Below, one piece after another: positions 51,309-59,196 of a stretch of DNA of 64,000 bases. A program made the position numbers and the translations under genes. The first letter of the stretch is position 1; every line of letters starts with the position of its first letter. The DNA is from Dokdonia sp. Dokd-P16 (lineage in GTDB: Bacteria; Bacteroidota; Bacteroidia; Flavobacteriales; Flavobacteriaceae). Where the stretch lies: positions 2,665,001 to 2,729,000 of the forward strand of contig NZ_CP029151.1 of assembly GCF_003095655.1 (NCBI RefSeq), in the 5' to 3' direction. Under the pieces are notes generated by a model, which saw nothing but the letters and a program-made list of their open reading frames with translations, was not told the origin of the DNA and made no database searches.

Positions 51309-52250
51309 TTATAAAGTTTCTTTAATATTATATCTCTTTTTATCACGTTTTGATCTTAGTACGAGTTCGCCTAAGAAGCCGGCAATAAATAGTTGAATAC
51401 CCATGAGCATCGCAACAAGTGATATATAAAATTGTGGTCTCTCTGTAATCAGTCTGCCCGCTCTATGAAAGAATACTTTGTCTATACCTAAGTATCCGGC
51501 AAATCCAAAACCTATAACAAACATGAGTACACCTAGTGCTCCAAAAAGGTGCATAGGTCGCTTTCCAAAACTTCCTAAAAACCAAATCGTGAGTAAATCT
51601 AAGAAGCCATTTAAAAAGCGTTCCATACCAAATTTAGTCTCACCATACTTACGAGCTTGATGTTGTACTACTTTCTCACCTATGTTTGAAAATCCTGCAT
51701 TCTTAGCAAGTACGGGTATGTAACGGTGCATCTCACCATATACATCTACAGTTTTGATCACCTCTTTTTTATAAGCTTTTAAACCACAATTAAAGTCGTG
51801 TAGTTTGAGTCCGCTTGTTTTTCTTGCTGCGGCGTTAAAGAGTTTGCTAGGTAAGTTTTTTGCAATTACAGAGTCGTAGCGTTTCTTTTTCCATCCTGAG
51901 ACCAGGTCATACTTATCTTGAATAATCATGCGGTATAGGTCTGGAATTTCCTCTGGATTGTCTTGCAAATCTGCATCCATGGTGATAATTACATCACCTT
52001 GAGCAGCCTCAAAACCTGCATGAAGTGCTTGTGATTTACCGTAGTTACGGTTAAAGCGAATTCCTTTGATGTTATCACGCTTTCGCGAAAGCGTTTCAAT
52101 CACCTCCCATGAAGCATCTGTGCTTCCATCATCTATAAATAGGATTTCATAAGAAAAACCATTGGTTTCCAGAGTTTCTGAAATCCAATGGTGTAGTTCT
52201 TTAAGTGATTCTACCTCATTAAGTAGAGGTATGACAACAGATATTTGCAT
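51309..52250 (-). CDS. Family 2 glycosyltransferase, membrane (DPM1/ArnC-like)
   Basis: A 313-residue GT2 enzyme. The N-terminal catalytic domain has VVIPLLNEVESLKEL, FIDDGSTDASWEV near residue 40, NRNYGKSQALHAGFEAA, MDADLQDNPEEIP near 92 (metal site), SGWKKKRYD and HRYIPVLAKN. Two C-terminal helices follow (LFGALGVLMFVIGFGFAGYLG and PQFYISLVAMLMGIQLFIAGFLGELVL). This layout fits transfer of a sugar to a polyprenyl phosphate carrier. The sugar is unknown. It is followed on the same strand 9 bases earlier by the DUF4199 gene, so the two may be one operon. A palindrome encodes LSRK. Confidence 0.92.
   Translation of the reverse strand: MQISVVIPLLNEVESLKELHHWISETLETNGFSYEILFIDDGSTDASWEVIETLSRKRDNIKGIRFNRNYGKSQALHAGFEAAQGDVIITMDADLQDNPEEIPDLYRMIIQDKYDLVSGWKKKRYDSVIAKNLPSKLFNAAARKTSGLKLHDFNCGLKAYKKEVIKTVDVYGEMHRYIPVLAKNAGFSNIGEKVVQHQARKYGETKFGMERFLNGFLDLLTIWFLGSFGKRPMHLFGALGVLMFVIGFGFAGYLGIDKVFFHRAGRLITERPQFYISLVAMLMGIQLFIAGFLGELVLRSKRDKKRYNIKETL
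52079..52092. repeat. Iterated palindrome inside the GT2 gene
   Basis: An exact CGCTTTCGCGAAAGCG (52078-52093) read on the minus strand as T-L-S-R-K-R. Confidence 0.95.
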
Positions 52251-52259
52251 AAATAATTT

Positions 52260-52799
52260 TTAAGCGTCTGCGTATGGGTTTTCTTTTTTCATTATTAATC
52301 CTCCTATTAAAGAGATGATAAATCCAAAAAATAATGACAACATGATCGCAATAGGAATCATAAAGCCAATTTTAGTAAAAGGCTCTTGAAAAGAAATAGT
52401 CTGATCAATTTGTGAGTCTGTCATGTCTGGATACATCTCAATCATTTGAGTACGTAGCGCGTCAAGTGCAAGTTCTGAGTAATTAGGTTCGAGAACTTGA
52501 GTAAGTACGAGAACCCACAATGCACCTAAGAGTGCTGCTATTAGTGATACCCCAAGACCAATTTTAATTGCTTGGCCCAGTTTTAAAAAGCCACCGTTAC
52601 TTTCTTTAAACGCTTTTAAAGCTAGAATAATAACGACTACGGTCATTACAAAATTGAGAACTCCTAATGACCAGTGAGGGGCAAGGAAGTTGTCTGTTAC
52701 GTATAATATTACATTAAAAAGAATGGCTAGTATTCCTAGTACTAGACCAAATTTGAGCATTACATCTTTTGCAGATGTTGGTTTGTCTTCTAATATCAT
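52260..52799 (-). CDS. DUF4199 membrane protein
   Basis: A 179-residue protein with four hydrophobic helices: VMLKFGLVLGILAILFNVILYVT, SLGVLNFVMTVVVIILALKAF, IGLGVSLIAALLGALWVLVLT and IPIAIMLSLFFGFIISLIGGLIM. The layout with the hydrophilic segment YSELALDALRTQMIEMYPDMTDSQID matches DUF4199, a Bacteroidota family without known function, often next to GT2 genes. It probably forms an operon with the downstream glycosyltransferase. The promoter region shows a CAAAnnTA -7 element (52835-52842 in plus-strand reading). Confidence 0.88.
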   Translation of the reverse strand: MILEDKPTSAKDVMLKFGLVLGILAILFNVILYVTDNFLAPHWSLGVLNFVMTVVVIILALKAFKESNGGFLKLGQAIKIGLGVSLIAALLGALWVLVLTQVLEPNYSELALDALRTQMIEMYPDMTDSQIDQTISFQEPFTKIGFMIPIAIMLSLFFGFIISLIGGLIMKKENPYADA

Positions 52800-52912
52800 A
52801 ATAATGGTTGTTTTGGTTATGGTCAGTTAGTAGACAAATATACAATATCGTTACGCCGAGCGCAGAAAAATCGTAACTTCGTGAAATAGGTAATATTTAT
52901 TTTGAAAAATAG

Positions 52913-52942
52913 TTGCTCATTTTTAAAATTTATGTAAATTTG
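52913..52942 (+). promoter_or_regulatory. Promoter of the L31 gene (TTG-N19-TAAATTTG)
   Basis: TTG at 52913-52915 and TAAATTTG at 52935-52942 have exactly 19 nt between them, a perfect fit to the Bacteroidota primary promoter. It lies 38 nt before the L31 start codon and is the clearest promoter in the window. Confidence 0.8.
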
Positions 52943-52980
52943 CACCTCGAAAAATAGAATAATTTTTAAGTACGATTATA

Positions 52981-53232
52981 ATGAAAGCAGATATACACCC
53001 AGAAAATTTTAGAGTAGTAGCATTTAAAGACATGTCTAATGAAGAGGTGTTCTTAACGAAGTCTGCTGCAGATACTAAAGAAACTATTGAGATCGAAGGA
53101 ACTGAGTATCCTTTAATAAAATTAGAAATTTCTAGAACTTCACATCCATTCTATACAGGTAAAGCTAAGCTTGTAGATACAGCTGGACGTATTGATAAGT
53201 TCAAAAACAAATACGCTAAGTTCAAGAAGTAA
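52981..53232 (+). CDS. rpmE2: 50S ribosomal protein L31, type B
   Basis: An 83-residue ribosomal protein. [26 protein letters not shown] and the C-terminal [24 protein letters not shown] match type B L31. The Cys residues that hold zinc in type A are absent, so this is the zinc-free form. In Bacteroidota it is often the only or main L31. It has a strong promoter and a strong terminator, so it is a single-gene transcript. Confidence 0.97.
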   Translation: MKADIHPENFRVVAFKDMSNEEVFLTKSAADTKETIEIEGTEYPLIKLEISRTSHPFYTGKAKLVDTAGRIDKFKNKYAKFKK

Positions 53233-53253
53233 TTTCTTGTTCTTATCAAGTAC

Positions 53254-53282
53254 AAAGCCTCCTTTTATGGGAGGCTTTTTTT
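53254..53282 (+). terminator. Terminator of the L31 gene
   Basis: The stem AAAGCCTCC / GGGAGGCTTT with a TTTTAT loop is followed by a run of T, 22 nt after the L31 stop. Confidence 0.85.
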
Positions 53283-53557
53283 GTTGGTTACAACTCATGT
53301 TTAAAAGCTGTTTGTTTTTCTTATTAGAGTTGGTGCTGAGTCTATTAGCTCTTCATGTAAATAGCAGTTCTTTGCTTGTTATCACCTCTTATAAGAAGTT
53401 AAGCGCAAGCATGAATCAATAGCACTCGTGGCGCTCATTGCATTGCTTCTAGTTAATAAGTAGTTTTCTACACATTTTTATAGAATCTGTAATTATTAAA
53501 GGAGTGATAAACCACTACAAATCCTTAAATTTGCAACCTTTACAATAGCAGATAACT
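53283..53557. other. Non-coding stretch before ffh
   Basis: About 275 bases without a credible gene; a 76-codon frame here overlaps L31 and is not convincing. Near the end TAAATTTG (53526-53533) matches the -7 consensus, 25 nt before the ffh start, with a poor -33 element. I see no structured RNA in the stretch. Confidence 0.5.
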
Positions 53558-54886
53558 ATGTTTGATAATTTAAGTGATAAGTTAGATAAAGCCCTACACG
53601 TACTCAAAGGTCACGGTAGCATTACGGAAGTAAACGTTGCAGAGACACTTAAGGAAGTGCGTCGTGCTCTTATAGATGCAGATGTTAACTTTAAGACTGC
53701 AAAGGAATTTACAAACCGTGTTAAAGAAAAAGCTTTAGGATCTGACGTATTAACGACCTTACAACCTGGGCAGTTAATGGTGAAGCTTGTAAAAGATGAG
53801 CTTACAGAGTTAATGGGAGGTGATGCAGAAGGGATTAATCTTTCTGGTACTCCATCTATTATATTAATGTCAGGTTTACAAGGTTCTGGTAAGACAACCT
53901 TTTCAGGTAAGCTTGCAAACTTTCTTAAAACCAAGAAAACAAAAAAACCTTTATTAGTAGCCTGTGATGTATATCGTCCAGCGGCTATTGATCAGCTACA
54001 CGTAGTAGGAGATCAGATTAAGGTAGATGTATATTCTGATCGTGATGAGAAGAATCCTGTAAAGATTGCTCAAGATGGTATCGCTTTCGCGAAAGCAAAC
54101 GGTCACAACGTAGTAATCATTGATACAGCAGGTCGTCTTGCTGTAGATGAGGCGATGATGAAAGAAATTGCAGATGTACATGCTGCAATACAACCACAAG
54201 AGACACTCTTTGTAGTAGACTCGATGACTGGTCAAGATGCTGTAAATACAGCAAAAGCCTTTAATGACATTCTTAACTTTGACGGGGTTATCCTTACAAA
54301 GCTAGATGGAGATACAAGAGGTGGAGCAGCAATCTCTATCAAATCTGTAGTAAACAAGCCTATTAAATTTATAGGTACAGGGGAGAAAATGGAAGCGATA
54401 GATGTATTCTATCCTTCACGTATGGCAGATCGTATTCTTGGAATGGGAGATGTTGTGTCACTTGTAGAGAGAGCACAAGAGCAGTTTGATGAAGAAGAAG
54501 CTAGAAAGCTTCAAAAGAAAATTGCAAAAAACCAATTCGGTTTTGACGATTTCTTAAAGCAAATCCAGCAAGTAAAGAAAATGGGTAACATGAAGGACCT
54601 TATGGGAATGATCCCAGGTGCCGGAAAGATGCTCAAAGATGTAGACATAGATGACGATGCATTTAAGCATATAGAAGCAATCATTCACTCCATGACGCCT
54701 GGTGAGCGAGAAAATCCTACTACGATTAACGCAAGTCGTAAAAAGCGTATAGGGAAAGGATCTGGTACCTCGGTACAACAAGTAAATCAGTTACTCAAGC
54801 AATTTAATCAAATGAGTAAGATGATGAAGATGATGCAAGGAGGCGGAGGCCGCAAGATGATGCAGATGATGAATCAAATGAAATAA
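53558..54886 (+). CDS. ffh: Signal recognition particle protein Ffh
   Basis: A 442-residue SRP54 GTPase that brings nascent inner-membrane and secreted proteins to FtsY. The N-domain is residues 1-90. The G-domain has GLQGSGKTTFSGKLA near residue 110, YRPAAIDQL, DTAGRLAVDEA near 191, TKLDGDTRGGAA near 248 and GTGEKMEA. The methionine-rich M-domain ends with MMQGGGGRKMMQMMNQMK. Its length is normal. An iterated palindrome encodes AFAKA in the G domain just before the VVIIDTAGR motif, at normal family spacing, so no residues were inserted. It is ended by a terminator. Confidence 0.97.
   Translation: MFDNLSDKLDKALHVLKGHGSITEVNVAETLKEVRRALIDADVNFKTAKEFTNRVKEKALGSDVLTTLQPGQLMVKLVKDELTELMGGDAEGINLSGTPSIILMSGLQGSGKTTFSGKLANFLKTKKTKKPLLVACDVYRPAAIDQLHVVGDQIKVDVYSDRDEKNPVKIAQDGIAFAKANGHNVVIIDTAGRLAVDEAMMKEIADVHAAIQPQETLFVVDSMTGQDAVNTAKAFNDILNFDGVILTKLDGDTRGGAAISIKSVVNKPIKFIGTGEKMEAIDVFYPSRMADRILGMGDVVSLVERAQEQFDEEEARKLQKKIAKNQFGFDDFLKQIQQVKKMGNMKDLMGMIPGAGKMLKDVDIDDDAFKHIEAIIHSMTPGERENPTTINASRKKRIGKGSGTSVQQVNQLLKQFNQMSKMMKMMQGGGGRKMMQMMNQMK
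54083..54096. repeat. Iterated palindrome inside ffh
   Basis: An exact GCTTTCGCGAAAGC read as I-A-F-A-K-A-N, in an essential gene, 15 nt before the codons of the DTAGR GTPase motif. Confidence 0.95.
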
Positions 54887-54900
54887 CAATATCCTTAAAA

Positions 54901-54924
54901 GGCACCCATAACGGGTGTCTTTTT
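54901..54924 (+). terminator. Terminator of ffh
   Basis: The stem GGCACCC / GGGTGTC with loop ATAAC is followed by a T-run, 15 nt after the ffh stop codon. Confidence 0.8.
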
Positions 54925-54964
54925 AATTTATATGAACACAAACTAAACCATAACGCTATTACCT

Positions 54965-55858
54965 ATGACTATTCTTGACGGGAAGAAAACTTCAAACGAC
55001 ATTAAAAACGAAATCAAAGCCGAAGTTGATAAAATGAAAGCAAACGGTGAGAAGGTTCCTCATCTTGCTGCAGTGATTGTAGGTAATGATGGAGCTTCTC
55101 TTACATACGTAGGAAGTAAAGTGCGCGCTTGTGAGCGCGTAGGTTTTGAGTCTACTATGGTACGCATGACAAACATGACTAGTGAAATTGAATTGCTAGA
55201 CAAAATTGAGGAGCTTAATCAGAACGAAGATATTGATGGTTTTATAGTACAGTTACCATTACCTCCTCAAATCGATACTCAAAAAGTATTACTAGCAGTA
55301 GATCCGGATAAGGATGTAGATGGTTTTCACCCTACAAACTTTGGAAAGATGTCTCTTGATATGAGTACTTTTATACCTGCAACGCCATTTGGTATTCTTG
55401 AACTTATGGATCGTTACGGAGTAGAGACTAAAGGAAAGCATACCGTGGTTATAGGCCGTAGCCATATTGTAGGGAGACCTATGAGTATATTAATGGGACG
55501 TAAAGGCTTCCCAGGGAACTCTACTGTTACCTTAACACACAGTCATACTAAGAATATAACGCAAATTACATCACAAGCAGATATCATTATTACTGCACTA
55601 GGAGTTCCTGGATTCCTTAAAGCCGAAATGGTAAAGGATGGAGCTGTAATTGTAGATGTGGGGATCACTAGAGTACCAGATGAAACTCGTGAGAGAGGTT
55701 ACTATATTACTGGAGATGTAGACTTTGAGCCTGTAAGTAAAAAGGCAAGTTTTATCACGCCAGTACCAGGAGGAGTAGGGCCTATGACAATAGCAATGTT
55801 ACTTAAAAATACCTTGCTAGCTCGTGAGCGTCACAGGGCGATGTCTAAGAAAAAATAA
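54965..55858 (+). CDS. folD: Methylene-THF dehydrogenase/cyclohydrolase FolD
   Basis: A 297-residue bifunctional enzyme of one-carbon metabolism, converting 5,10-methylene-THF to 10-formyl-THF with NADP. Motifs: AAVIVGNDGASLTYVGSKVRACERVG (substrate site with catalytic Lys and Tyr), GFIVQLPLPPQID near residue 90, DVDGFHPTNFGKM, HTVVIGRSHIVGRPMSILM (NADP site), and ITPVPGGVGPMTIAML near the end. It is convergent with a small membrane protein gene, with stops directly adjacent. Confidence 0.97.
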   Translation: MTILDGKKTSNDIKNEIKAEVDKMKANGEKVPHLAAVIVGNDGASLTYVGSKVRACERVGFESTMVRMTNMTSEIELLDKIEELNQNEDIDGFIVQLPLPPQIDTQKVLLAVDPDKDVDGFHPTNFGKMSLDMSTFIPATPFGILELMDRYGVETKGKHTVVIGRSHIVGRPMSILMGRKGFPGNSTVTLTHSHTKNITQITSQADIIITALGVPGFLKAEMVKDGAVIVDVGITRVPDETRERGYYITGDVDFEPVSKKASFITPVPGGVGPMTIAMLLKNTLLARERHRAMSKKK

Positions 55859-56146
55859 TTAAGCATGTCTTGCGGCTCCGAAGAAAATAGGAATCGCAAT
55901 CATGAGCATGCTCATGATACCTAAGATTGTAACAATCCAGTTATATCGTTTACCAACGAGTCTTGATAAAACATATAACAAAGCTGTTGCAACTCCTAGA
56001 ATAAGTGGAATCCCAGCAACCGAAGCTGCATTCTTGCTTAAAGTACCATAATCGCCATAGTAGAGCATTGCGGTACAGATGATAATAAAACAGCCCAGAG
56101 TGATTAAGTTCCACTTTGGGCTGTTCTTTTTTTGTTTAAAACTCAT
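55859..56146 (-). CDS. Small membrane protein, three helices
   Basis: A 95-residue protein with a basic N-terminus (MSFKQKKNSPKW) and three hydrophobic segments: LITLGCFIIICTAMLYYG, AGIPLILGVATALLYVLSRLVG and WIVTILGIMSMLMIAIPIFFGA. It belongs to an uncharacterised flavobacterial family that I cannot name. It follows the lipoprotein gene below on the same strand after one base, so they are probably co-transcribed. Confidence 0.75.
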   Translation of the reverse strand: MSFKQKKNSPKWNLITLGCFIIICTAMLYYGDYGTLSKNAASVAGIPLILGVATALLYVLSRLVGKRYNWIVTILGIMSMLMIAIPIFFGAARHA

Positions 56147-56147
56147 A

Positions 56148-56846
56148 TTATTTGATGACGTTTACATCTGTAAAGTATAGTCTAAAGCTACCATCTTCAC
56201 TCTTGTGATCTGTAGCTATCGAAAGTCCCTCAATATTCTTGTATTCTTGAAATGTTGTAATCATTGAGGGTTCGGTAGCATTTCCTTTTCTAAAAACCCA
56301 TTCGGTGATTACATAATCATCGCCGTAGTAAAAGTCGTAGGCGTCTCCTGGCGTGTAACCTCCTTCATTTCCGTAGAGAAGGGTAAGTTTTTTAGTTTGC
56401 TTTCGCGAAAGCGGACTCATTACACTGTCGGTTACTTTTATTGAAGTTCCTTCATCCCAAACAAGTTGATAAGGAGCAAGAAGCCAGTATTTGTCATTTA
56501 TAAACCCTTGGTCTGCTTGCATAGAGATGCTGTCTACGGTAGCACGATTATAAGAAATGGTATCTCCAGCGGCAATCATAGTCACATCATTTGTGACTGG
56601 TTTCCAAGACCATGAACGACTTGCTACAGTAGCGCCGTTGCGATCTACATTAAATGTAAAGTCAAGTTGTTTTACATCTTTCCAGTTTGCAAGACCGTTT
56701 GCATAAGCAACTTTTTCTGCCTCTGTGGTTGGTGTGAATGTAGCTTCAACTTCGAGCTTATTCGTATCTTCTATAGTTGTGTTATTTCCCTCTTTACAGC
56801 TTAGGATAATTAGAGAAGATGCAAGAAGCATTGAGTATAATTTCAT
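56148..56846 (-). CDS. Lipoprotein of unknown function
   Basis: A 232-residue protein starting MKLYSMLLASSLIILSC, with a lipoprotein signal at Cys17 (an upstream Met at 56867 adds no signal features). The mature protein has VEATFTPTTEAEKVAYANGLANWKDVKQLDFTFNVDR and a beta-rich domain ending YFTDVNVIK. It resembles DUF6503-type flavobacterial lipoproteins in general plan, but I am not sure of the family. An iterated palindrome encodes its PLSRKQ segment. It shares an operon with the small membrane protein. Confidence 0.72.
   Translation of the reverse strand: MKLYSMLLASSLIILSCKEGNNTTIEDTNKLEVEATFTPTTEAEKVAYANGLANWKDVKQLDFTFNVDRNGATVASRSWSWKPVTNDVTMIAAGDTISYNRATVDSISMQADQGFINDKYWLLAPYQLVWDEGTSIKVTDSVMSPLSRKQTKKLTLLYGNEGGYTPGDAYDFYYGDDYVITEWVFRKGNATEPSMITTFQEYKNIEGLSIATDHKSEDGSFRLYFTDVNVIK
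56399..56412. repeat. Iterated palindrome inside a lipoprotein gene
   Basis: An exact GCTTTCGCGAAAGC read on the minus strand as L-S-R-K, near the middle of the lipoprotein. Confidence 0.95.
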
Positions 56847-56879
56847 AGTGTTATTTTTGAAGTACAAAAATAACTAAAA

Positions 56880-56909
56880 AAAGCCCTGTATAAGATTATA
56901 CAGGGCTTT
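56880..56909 (-). terminator. Terminator of the cupredoxin-like gene
   Basis: Perfect stem AAAGCCCTGTATAA / TTATACAGGGCTTT with a 2-nt GA loop and a T-rich end on the minus strand, 17 nt beyond the cupredoxin-like stop. Confidence 0.8.
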
Positions 56910-56926
56910 GCTATATTTAATATAGG

Positions 56927-57319
56927 TTACTGCACTACAAGAACATTGTCTGTAGCTGTCTTGTTAAGTGGGCAGAAGTAAACATACTCACCTTTAGCAA
57001 GTTTTGTTACATTTGAAGTACCTGTTGTATTGTTAGGTACTACTGCAGTTACATAAGCAGTTTTGATGTGATTTTCTGGATTAGAGATGTCTTTTCCTTT
57101 AGGTACTAACACAAAACCTACATCTGTACCTACATTGTTATTTGCAATCGAAAATGTGTAAGTTCCTTCACTTACTACTATTTGCTTTTGAGTAAACTCT
57201 CCTTTAGTTTGCTCTAATGCGATCACTTTATTTGAGCTTTCCTTCATCATTTTATCTTGCGCTTGTGCAGAGAAAGTTACAGTTAGAATAAGCACGAAAA
57301 TTGAAATTATTTTTTTCAT
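56927..57319 (-). CDS. Secreted cupredoxin-like protein
   Basis: A 130-residue protein with a signal peptide ending at SAQAQ. The rest is a small beta-rich domain: GEFTQKQIVVSEGTYTFSIANNNVGTDVGFVLVPKG, and the end KGEYVYFCPLNKTATDNVLVV, which resembles the cupredoxin C-terminal Cys loop. The normal His and Met copper ligands are not all clear, so copper binding is doubtful. In flavobacteria such proteins occur singly. It lies upstream of a long non-coding stretch and has a strong terminator. Confidence 0.72.
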   Translation of the reverse strand: MKKIISIFVLILTVTFSAQAQDKMMKESSNKVIALEQTKGEFTQKQIVVSEGTYTFSIANNNVGTDVGFVLVPKGKDISNPENHIKTAYVTAVVPNNTTGTSNVTKLAKGEYVYFCPLNKTATDNVLVVQ

Positions 57320-57758
57320 TGTATTGGATTTTGAGTGTAAATGTTTTTTTTTAAATCAGTTTAGTAATTTCATGGTGGTTATAGTGATCACTAAAGCTTT
57401 GCCAATTGAAATTCTTATGCTCGGTTGGACGGAGCTTTATGGAAACGCTTACATTTAAGTAGTAATATTTTTATAATAAAGTAGTAACTATCTGTATATC
57501 AAATTAAAATAAAAGTTTTTTTCTGTAATAGATGATCCAATTAAGGTAGTTCTATCGTATATAAAGCTATATAATGGTTCTTAAATGTGTTGAGTCATTT
57601 AAGATTGATAAATAGATTACCGCAAGTTTCCCAAATAAATCCCTCATTCTGAATGCGTTTTGAAGAGCAATTCTTCAAAATGCATTCTTTCTTAATATAA
57701 GAAACAAAAAAAAGCCTTTCCGTTAGGAAAGGCTTTTCTATTAAAAATTTTGATGCAA
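57320..57758. other. 439-bp non-coding region with a large hairpin
   Basis: No credible gene on either strand. The left half is the 5' region of the cupredoxin-like gene, AT-rich without a good promoter match that I can see. Near the right end, 57651-57687, a 16-bp near-perfect stem (GAATGCgTTTTGAAGA with TCTTCAAAATGCATTC) has a very short loop and lies 23 bases from a terminator hairpin (57710-57737). Confidence 0.55.
57710..57737 (-). terminator. Terminator of the 46-residue lipoprotein gene
   Basis: Perfect 12-bp stem AAAAGCCTTTCC / GGAAAGGCTTTT with loop GTTA and a T-rich end on the minus strand, 21 nt beyond the small lipoprotein stop. Confidence 0.8.
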
Positions 57759-57899
57759 TTAATCTACTGCATCCTCTACGTCATCTACTGCATTTTCTAC
57801 TGCGTTTCCTACTTTTTCACCAGTAGTTTTTTCTCTACAACTTGAAAATGAAAGTGTGAAAATTGCGATTGCTGCTAGTGTTAAAAATTTCTTAGTCAT
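57759..57899 (-). CDS. Small lipoprotein (46 residues)
   Basis: A short reading frame below the usual size limit. It has a lipoprotein signal peptide (MTKKFLTLAAIAIFTLSFSSC) and an acidic mature tail of about 25 residues, KVGNAVENAVDDVEDAVD, which looks like one amphipathic helix. It has its own terminator. In other bacteria such entericidin-like lipoproteins respond to envelope or osmotic stress; that link is inference. It is followed 29 bases upstream by another small membrane gene on the same strand, probably in one transcript. Confidence 0.7.
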   Translation of the reverse strand: MTKKFLTLAAIAIFTLSFSSCREKTTGEKVGNAVENAVDDVEDAVD

Positions 57900-57928
57900 T
57901 GTTCTATGGTTTATTGATTAATTTGTTT

Positions 57929-58087
57929 TTATAACTTTTTTCCGGTTGCTAGTCTATAGAGAATGCCTATTACAGCCAGTACGAGTAAAATGTGAATTAA
58001 ACTTCCTACTGCATCTCCAAATCCAAAGTAGCCTACGAGCCAACCTATAATTAGGAGTACTACAATTAGGGATATAATATCTCTCAT
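57929..58087 (-). CDS. Small membrane protein, Lmo0937/DUF5670 family
   Basis: A 52-residue protein, MRDIISLIVVLLIIGWLVGYF..., with two hydrophobic helices joined by a FGFGDAVGSLIH turn and ending LYRLATGKKL. The pattern GWLxGYFxFxxxxxLIHILLVxAVIxxLYRL matches the Lmo0937 family of short stress-linked membrane proteins. It precedes the entericidin-like lipoprotein gene and the pair looks like a small envelope-stress unit. Confidence 0.78.
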   Translation of the reverse strand: MRDIISLIVVLLIIGWLVGYFGFGDAVGSLIHILLVLAVIGILYRLATGKKL

Positions 58088-58221
58088 AACAATTGGTTTA
58101 TGGTTATTTGAGAATAAAAGTAGATGGATTACTGAGATCCAGTTGTTTGCTTAACGATATTTAACAAGGCATTCTTAATAAATTGACAATTTCTCTGGAG
58201 ACGTTGGGGAAATTTATCGTG

Positions 58222-58644
58222 CTAGTTTTGACTAGTCAACTGTAACGACCACTTTTTAAATCCTGCCTCAAGCTTATGAGCAGTATGTGCTAGTTGCTGT
58301 ACACTATGACAGCGATTGCGGTAAAGGACTTCGAGCTTTTTACAAAGTTTAGAAAGTTGGCTTACGCGCTCCTCTATATGCTTTTGAAAATAAAGCTTTT
58401 TTGAATAGTCGGCAGTTATTGCGGCTTCGGCAATGGACATAGGTAGTGATAGCGCTGTGTGTGAAATAAATACAGATAGATTTGTGGCAAGTTCTTTTTC
58501 TGAGGGACAGTTTAAAACACTGTGTTGCAAATTTCCGTTAGACAGCTTTCGCGAAAGCGTAAAGAGATCCATAGCCTCATTGTATAAAGCGAGGCGCTTT
58601 ATATCAAAAGATTGCTGAAACTTAGATTCTTGAGCTATTTTCAT
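58222..58644 (-). CDS. Helical protein, four-helix-bundle type
   Basis: A 140-residue soluble, all-helical protein starting at MKIAQESKFQQSFD (58644). Segments RLALYNEAMDLFTLSRKL, LSLPMSIAEAAI, KKLYFQKHIEERVSQLSKLCKKLEVLY and LAHTAHKLEAGFKKWSLQL suggest a bundle similar to the S23/IVP (avd-like) four-helix family, although the fit is loose. The conserved residues of that family are only partly visible. The DNA reading LSRK is an iterated palindrome. It is divergent from the Lrp gene. Confidence 0.65.
   Translation of the reverse strand: MKIAQESKFQQSFDIKRLALYNEAMDLFTLSRKLSNGNLQHSVLNCPSEKELATNLSVFISHTALSLPMSIAEAAITADYSKKLYFQKHIEERVSQLSKLCKKLEVLYRNRCHSVQQLAHTAHKLEAGFKKWSLQLTSQN
58555..58568. 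repeat. Iterated palindrome inside a helical protein gene
   Basis: An exact GCTTTCGCGAAAGC read on the minus strand as T-L-S-R-K-L. The right flank keeps GCGT but the left flank is A. Confidence 0.95.
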
Positions 58645-58703
58645 CGTAAAGTAAAAATACAATCAGAATACTTATTGTAAATTTAGTTTATTAAGGAAAA
58701 TGT

Positions 58704-58711
58704 TATTTTTG
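58704..58711 (+). promoter_or_regulatory. Possible -7 element of the Lrp gene
   Basis: TATTTTTG matches TAnnTTTG, 41 nt before the Lrp start. The -33 region has no clear TTG, so this is tentative. Confidence 0.4.
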
Positions 58712-58752
58712 CTTTAAGAATATTGTATTATTAACCTTGAAGTTTAAATTAT

Positions 58753-59187
58753 ATGGTGGATGCACTTAATAATCGTATTTTAAAATGTTTGCAAGAAAAT
58801 GCGAGACAGTCTAATACTGCAATTGCTGCACAGGTAGGAATAAGTTCGCCAGCCGTAGGAGAACGCATAAGAAAGATGGAAGATGCAGGGATTATACTAG
58901 GTTATAAAGCAGAAGTCTCTGAGGAAGCTTTGGGGTATCAACTCAAAGCAATTATTACGATAAGAGCTTTTATGGGGAAGTTGAAACCTTTTTTAGAAAA
59001 TGTAAAAGGATGGGAAGAGGTTGTAAATTGCTACCGTATTACAGGTAATGAAAATATAGTGATGGAAGTTGTGTTGCGCAATCAAAAGCACCTTGAGCAA
59101 TTTATAGATAGAGTGATATCGTACGGGGAGTCAAAAACACAAATAGTGCTTTCTCACGTAGTTGCTCAAAACCCTATTCTTAAATAA
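58753..59187 (+). CDS. Lrp/AsnC family transcriptional regulator
   Basis: A 144-residue regulator. The N-terminal winged helix (LNNRILKCLQENARQSNTAIAAQVGISSPAVGERIRKMEDAGIILGYKAEV) is typical, with the second helix binding DNA. The C-terminal RAM domain (LKAIITIRAFMGKL, VVNCYRITGNENIVMEVVLRN) senses an amino acid and sets the oligomer state. The ligand is unknown and no amino-acid gene is next to it. It is convergent with the following gene, 9 bp between stops. Confidence 0.92.
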   Translation: MVDALNNRILKCLQENARQSNTAIAAQVGISSPAVGERIRKMEDAGIILGYKAEVSEEALGYQLKAIITIRAFMGKLKPFLENVKGWEEVVNCYRITGNENIVMEVVLRNQKHLEQFIDRVISYGESKTQIVLSHVVAQNPILK

Positions 59188-59196
59188 TAAAGAAGC

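Noticed and set aside
53192-53422. 76-codon frame after L31
   Set aside because: It starts within rpmE2, runs through the terminator hairpin and has no family similarity.
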